Shown: positions 5,462-7,007 of the stretch, one piece after another
Numbering within the stretch: position 1 is the stretch's first letter
Layout of the letters: every line of letters begins with the position of its first letter
NCBI GenBank assembly: GCA_937876435.1
Contig: CALEIL010000496.1
Location: 1 to 7,007 of the forward strand
Reading direction: 5' to 3'
Length of the DNA: 7,007 nucleotides
Source of the DNA: an uncultured Bacteroidota bacterium
Lineage (GTDB): Bacteria > Bacteroidota > Bacteroidia > Chitinophagales > Saprospiraceae
Notes under the pieces: generated by a model
Seen by the model: the letters and a program-made list of their open reading frames with translations, nothing else
Databases searched by the model: none
Told to the model about the DNA's origin: nothing
Made by a program: the position numbers and the translations under genes

Positions 5462-6762
5462 GGTAATACAAATTCGATTTCACTGGAAAGTTTGGGTGTG
5501 CTTCCACTCAGATCGTATTGGTAAATACCTTTGCGACCTACAAACAGAAGAGTGGATTGGGGGGTGACCAACACGTCAAAAGCTGAATGATCCGTATTGG
5601 TTATTTCTGTGGTAAATTGACCGGGGAGGTTGGATTTAACCTTTTTCCAACCCGCAATGCCTTCACACACGTATAAATAATCACCTATTTTGGTCAGTCC
5701 GTGGGGATTTTCCATCGGGTAAGTCTGAATCAGTTTGGGACTCAATTGGTTTTCTAAATCGTAGGCCTCGAGTTGATTCGTGAAGCCACCGCATTCTGTC
5801 CCGCCGCGTAAGGTGACGTAGGCATAAGAATCATCTGCTATCACGGGGTCACAGGATTGGAGGTGGCCGGTGGTGGAAACATGTTCAGGGATGCCGGTCG
5901 CAGAAATGCTGTAGATATGCATGCCGTTGGTAGTCCCGATATACAGATAGTTGCCAAACGGATAGATGGTTTCGGCATTGAATGTAATGTCGGTGGTACC
6001 CATTTTTTCCGGATTCTGGCCCGACGAAATGTCGACGGTTTCCAAGGAAAAGTCTGATAAAATATACAGCCGGTCTCCCATGGTCGTGAACCGGGCCATG
6101 GAACCTCCTACGCCCAGCGTGACCGGGGCGCTTCCAGATTCAGCTTTAGCTGCTGAATTTTGATTGGCGCTGGCAAAAGCAAGTTCAACCGAAGCACCGG
6201 CATTAAAATCAAAGAATACCCGGTCATCGATCGAAAACATTAAGGAGTTGTACCGGTTGTCATTACAATCCAGCTCCAATGTCTCATTGGTAGTTTTGTA
6301 ATATGCCAGGATGCCTTGACTGGAAGTCTGAGCGCGGTGCAACTGAAAAACCCCCGGTAGCCGATTGACTTGTTTCGGATGGTTGATGTCGGAAATATCG
6401 ATGGCTACCAGATCCTCGAGTTTGTTGGCGTATAAAATATCGTTTTTGATCGTAAAATGGGTATTGCCAGTGACCTCGATAAATCCCAGTGTTTTGGGAT
6501 TTGAAGGAACCTGATTGTCGATGATATGAATGCCTTTTTGGAATTCATTTACGAAGATGTATCGTCCGTACGCGAATATCGTTCCGGTGCTTTCCATAGG
6601 GCGCACCGTTTTGTACTCCACGGGAGCATCAAACTCGGCCTGGGTGATATACACCGGTTCGTATTGGGCATATTCCTTGTACAGAGTACAATCGTCTTTG
6701 AGACAGGAATTGAGCGTCAGGAATGAAACAATAATGGTTGACAGGTAAGTTAAAGCTCTCAT
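5458..6762 (-). CDS. LVIVD-repeat beta-propeller lipoprotein
   Basis: Lipoprotein of 434 aa. The signal peptide ends in lipobox LTLNSC with the lipidated Cys at residue 20; LKDD follows. The body consists of LVIVD-type repeats (Pfam family LVIVD), which are propeller blades with the pattern 'YIFVxxxxxGIxIIDxxxPxxPxxLG'. Blades seen are GRYIFVNEFQKGIHIIDNQ (66-84), DILYANKLEDLVAIDISD (108-125), DRLYILSDFSLETVDISSG (230-248), NYLYIGTTNGMHIYSIS (271-287), SYAYVTLRGGTECGG (312-326) and DYLYVCEGIAGW (361-372). A last one, LLFVGRKGIYQYDLSG, lies at 405-420. Residues about 190-220 form an Ala/Ser-rich loop between blades. No catalytic motif is visible, and LVIVD proteins have no general assigned function; a binding or scaffold role at the cell surface is plausible. 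It is the first gene of a two-gene operon with the barrel gene. Its leader is A-rich (AAAACAAAGAACC before ATG) without Shine-Dalgarno. Confidence 0.88.
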   Translation of the reverse strand: MRALTYLSTIIVSFLTLNSCLKDDCTLYKEYAQYEPVYITQAEFDAPVEYKTVRPMESTGTIFAYGRYIFVNEFQKGIHIIDNQVPSNPKTLGFIEVTGNTHFTIKNDILYANKLEDLVAIDISDINHPKQVNRLPGVFQLHRAQTSSQGILAYYKTTNETLELDCNDNRYNSLMFSIDDRVFFDFNAGASVELAFASANQNSAAKAESGSAPVTLGVGGSMARFTTMGDRLYILSDFSLETVDISSGQNPEKMGTTDITFNAETIYPFGNYLYIGTTNGMHIYSISATGIPEHVSTTGHLQSCDPVIADDSYAYVTLRGGTECGGFTNQLEAYDLENQLSPKLIQTYPMENPHGLTKIGDYLYVCEGIAGWKKVKSNLPGQFTTEITNTDHSAFDVLVTPQSTLLFVGRKGIYQYDLSGSTPKLSSEIEFVLP

Positions 6763-6860
6763 GGTTCTTTGTTTTGACCTTAATACACCGGTCGTCGTAA
6801 AAAAGTCAGTCGGGATGAAATAATTTTTAATTTTTTTTTTGGAGGTTGAAGATGAAGTGT

Positions 6861-6890
6861 TAAATGTATTATTTGATGCTCACATCTCAA
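6861..6890 (-). promoter_or_regulatory. Promoter candidate P1 of the LVIVD operon (module copy A)
   Basis: On the minus strand TTG (6890-6888) is followed by exactly 19 bases and then TACATTTA (6868-6861). This matches the Bacteroidota sigma pattern TTG-N19-TAnnTTTG except for the last base. Transcription would begin near 6855, giving a leader of about 90 bases before ATG 6762. The A10 run lies within that leader. Confidence 0.45.
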
Positions 6891-6904
6891 CCAATTTAAA
6901 AAAG

Positions 6905-6940
6905 GGTTTAGATGGTTTAGTAGGTTTAGGGGGTTGAAAA
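6905..6940 (+). repeat. 9-base tandem repeat GGTTTAGxx, four units
   Basis: The units are GGTTTAGAT (6905-6913), GGTTTAGTA (6914-6922), GGTTTAGGG (6923-6931) and the diverged GGTTGAAAA (6932-6940), in strict 9-base register. They lie between the two promoter-like modules. Confidence 0.75.
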
Positions 6941-6944
6941 ATGT

Positions 6945-6976
6945 CAAATGTATTTTTTCGATGTTAACATTCTCAA
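6945..6976 (-). promoter_or_regulatory. Promoter candidate P2 of the LVIVD operon (module copy B)
   Basis: On the minus strand TTG (6976-6974) is followed by 21 bases and then TACATTTG (6952-6945), a perfect match to the -7 consensus TAnnTTTG with slightly long spacing. It would give a leader of about 175-180 bases. P1 and P2 derive from the same duplicated module, so one may be a relic. Confidence 0.4.
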
Positions 6977-7006
6977 CAATCTCAACTTTCTCAACCAATT
7001 CAAAAA
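6971..7006 (-). repeat. 9-base tandem repeat TCTCAACxx (GTTGAGA on the minus strand), three to four units
   Basis: The plus-strand units are TCTCAACAA (6971-6979), TCTCAACTT (6980-6988), TCTCAACCA (6989-6997) and a diverged ATTCAAAAA (6998-7006). Read on the minus strand they give GGTTGAG-like units, which resemble the plus-strand GGTTTAG units at 6905-6940. The two arrays are therefore roughly inverted relative to each other. The array reaches the window end. Confidence 0.75.
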
Positions 7007-7007
7007 A

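Larger units (their letters stand above)
6763..7007. other. Repeat-rich upstream region of the LVIVD/barrel operon
   Basis: These 245 bases contain no credible gene. A minus-strand open frame across 6780-6998 exists only because the region is built from 9-base repeats, which never shift the frame. The region contains a T10 tract (6831-6840), two diverged copies of a promoter-like module, and two families of 9-base repeats. The second module copy runs into the window end, so the array may continue beyond 7007. Confidence 0.75.
6845..7007 (-). repeat. Two diverged direct copies of a module of about 60-75 bases
   Basis: Copy A spans 6845-6903 and copy B spans 6933-7007 (cut by the window edge). 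On the minus strand both run from TTTTTT(A/G)AATTGGTTGAGA through ATGT(T/G)A(A/G)CATC and TACATTT(G/A)ACA to TTCAACC(C/T)CC. Copy B has extra 9-base GTTGAGAxx units near its start, which explains the length difference. The copies are separated by 29 bases of GGTTTAGxx repeats. Alignment was made by eye. Confidence 0.75.

Noticed and set aside
6780..6998. Minus-strand 72-codon ORF upstream of the LVIVD gene
   Set aside because: It is open only because the 9-base repeats keep frame. The product (VEKVEIVENVNIEKI..., NPLNLLNHLNP) simply mirrors the repeats, and the region looks like a promoter zone.

Overview
The window looks like chromosomal DNA of a Gram-negative member of the Bacteroidota, possibly Saprospiria or a relative. 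This is inferred from several things seen in the sequence. None of the start codons has a recognisable Shine-Dalgarno sequence and leaders are A/T-rich. There are matches to the Bacteroidota promoter pattern TTG-N19-21-TAnnTTTG. A TCCATT-type heptamer array is present. The proteins are typical of the phylum: an LVIVD-repeat lipoprotein, an outer-membrane barrel ending in Phe, and a Bacteroidota-style RND adaptor. No genus can be named from sequence alone.

Bases 27-2721 (+) hold a two-gene efflux operon. A TolC-family outer-membrane channel is followed, with an 11-base overlap, by a lipoprotein membrane-fusion (adaptor) protein. Together they would form the outer-membrane and periplasmic parts of a tripartite RND exporter. 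The inner-membrane pump is not in the window. It cannot lie directly downstream, because a 542-base gap follows, so it is probably upstream of base 1.

Bases 2722-3263 are essentially non-coding. They contain two hairpins just after the operon, a third hairpin of terminator type, a 13-unit heptamer tandem array (2903-2993), and at most one doubtful 42-codon ORF.

Bases 3264-4574 (+) encode a UDP-glycosyltransferase of the GT1/sterol-glucosyltransferase type (GT-B fold). Its last 16 codons and its stop codon lie inside a set of three 32-base repeats (4523-4653) that also fills most of the gap to the converging gene.

Bases 4682-6762 (-) hold a second two-gene operon. An LVIVD-repeat beta-propeller lipoprotein is followed, through an ATGA start/stop overlap, by a small outer-membrane beta-barrel protein of unknown function. 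Its upstream region (6763-7007) carries two copies of a promoter-like module, interleaved with 9-base repeats and a T10 tract.

No defence system, CRISPR array, RNA gene, transposase or integrase is visible. The most noteworthy items are the repeat set that rewrites the glycosyltransferase C-terminus, the duplicated promoter module, and the translationally coupled propeller/barrel pair. None of these is clearly a new biological system.
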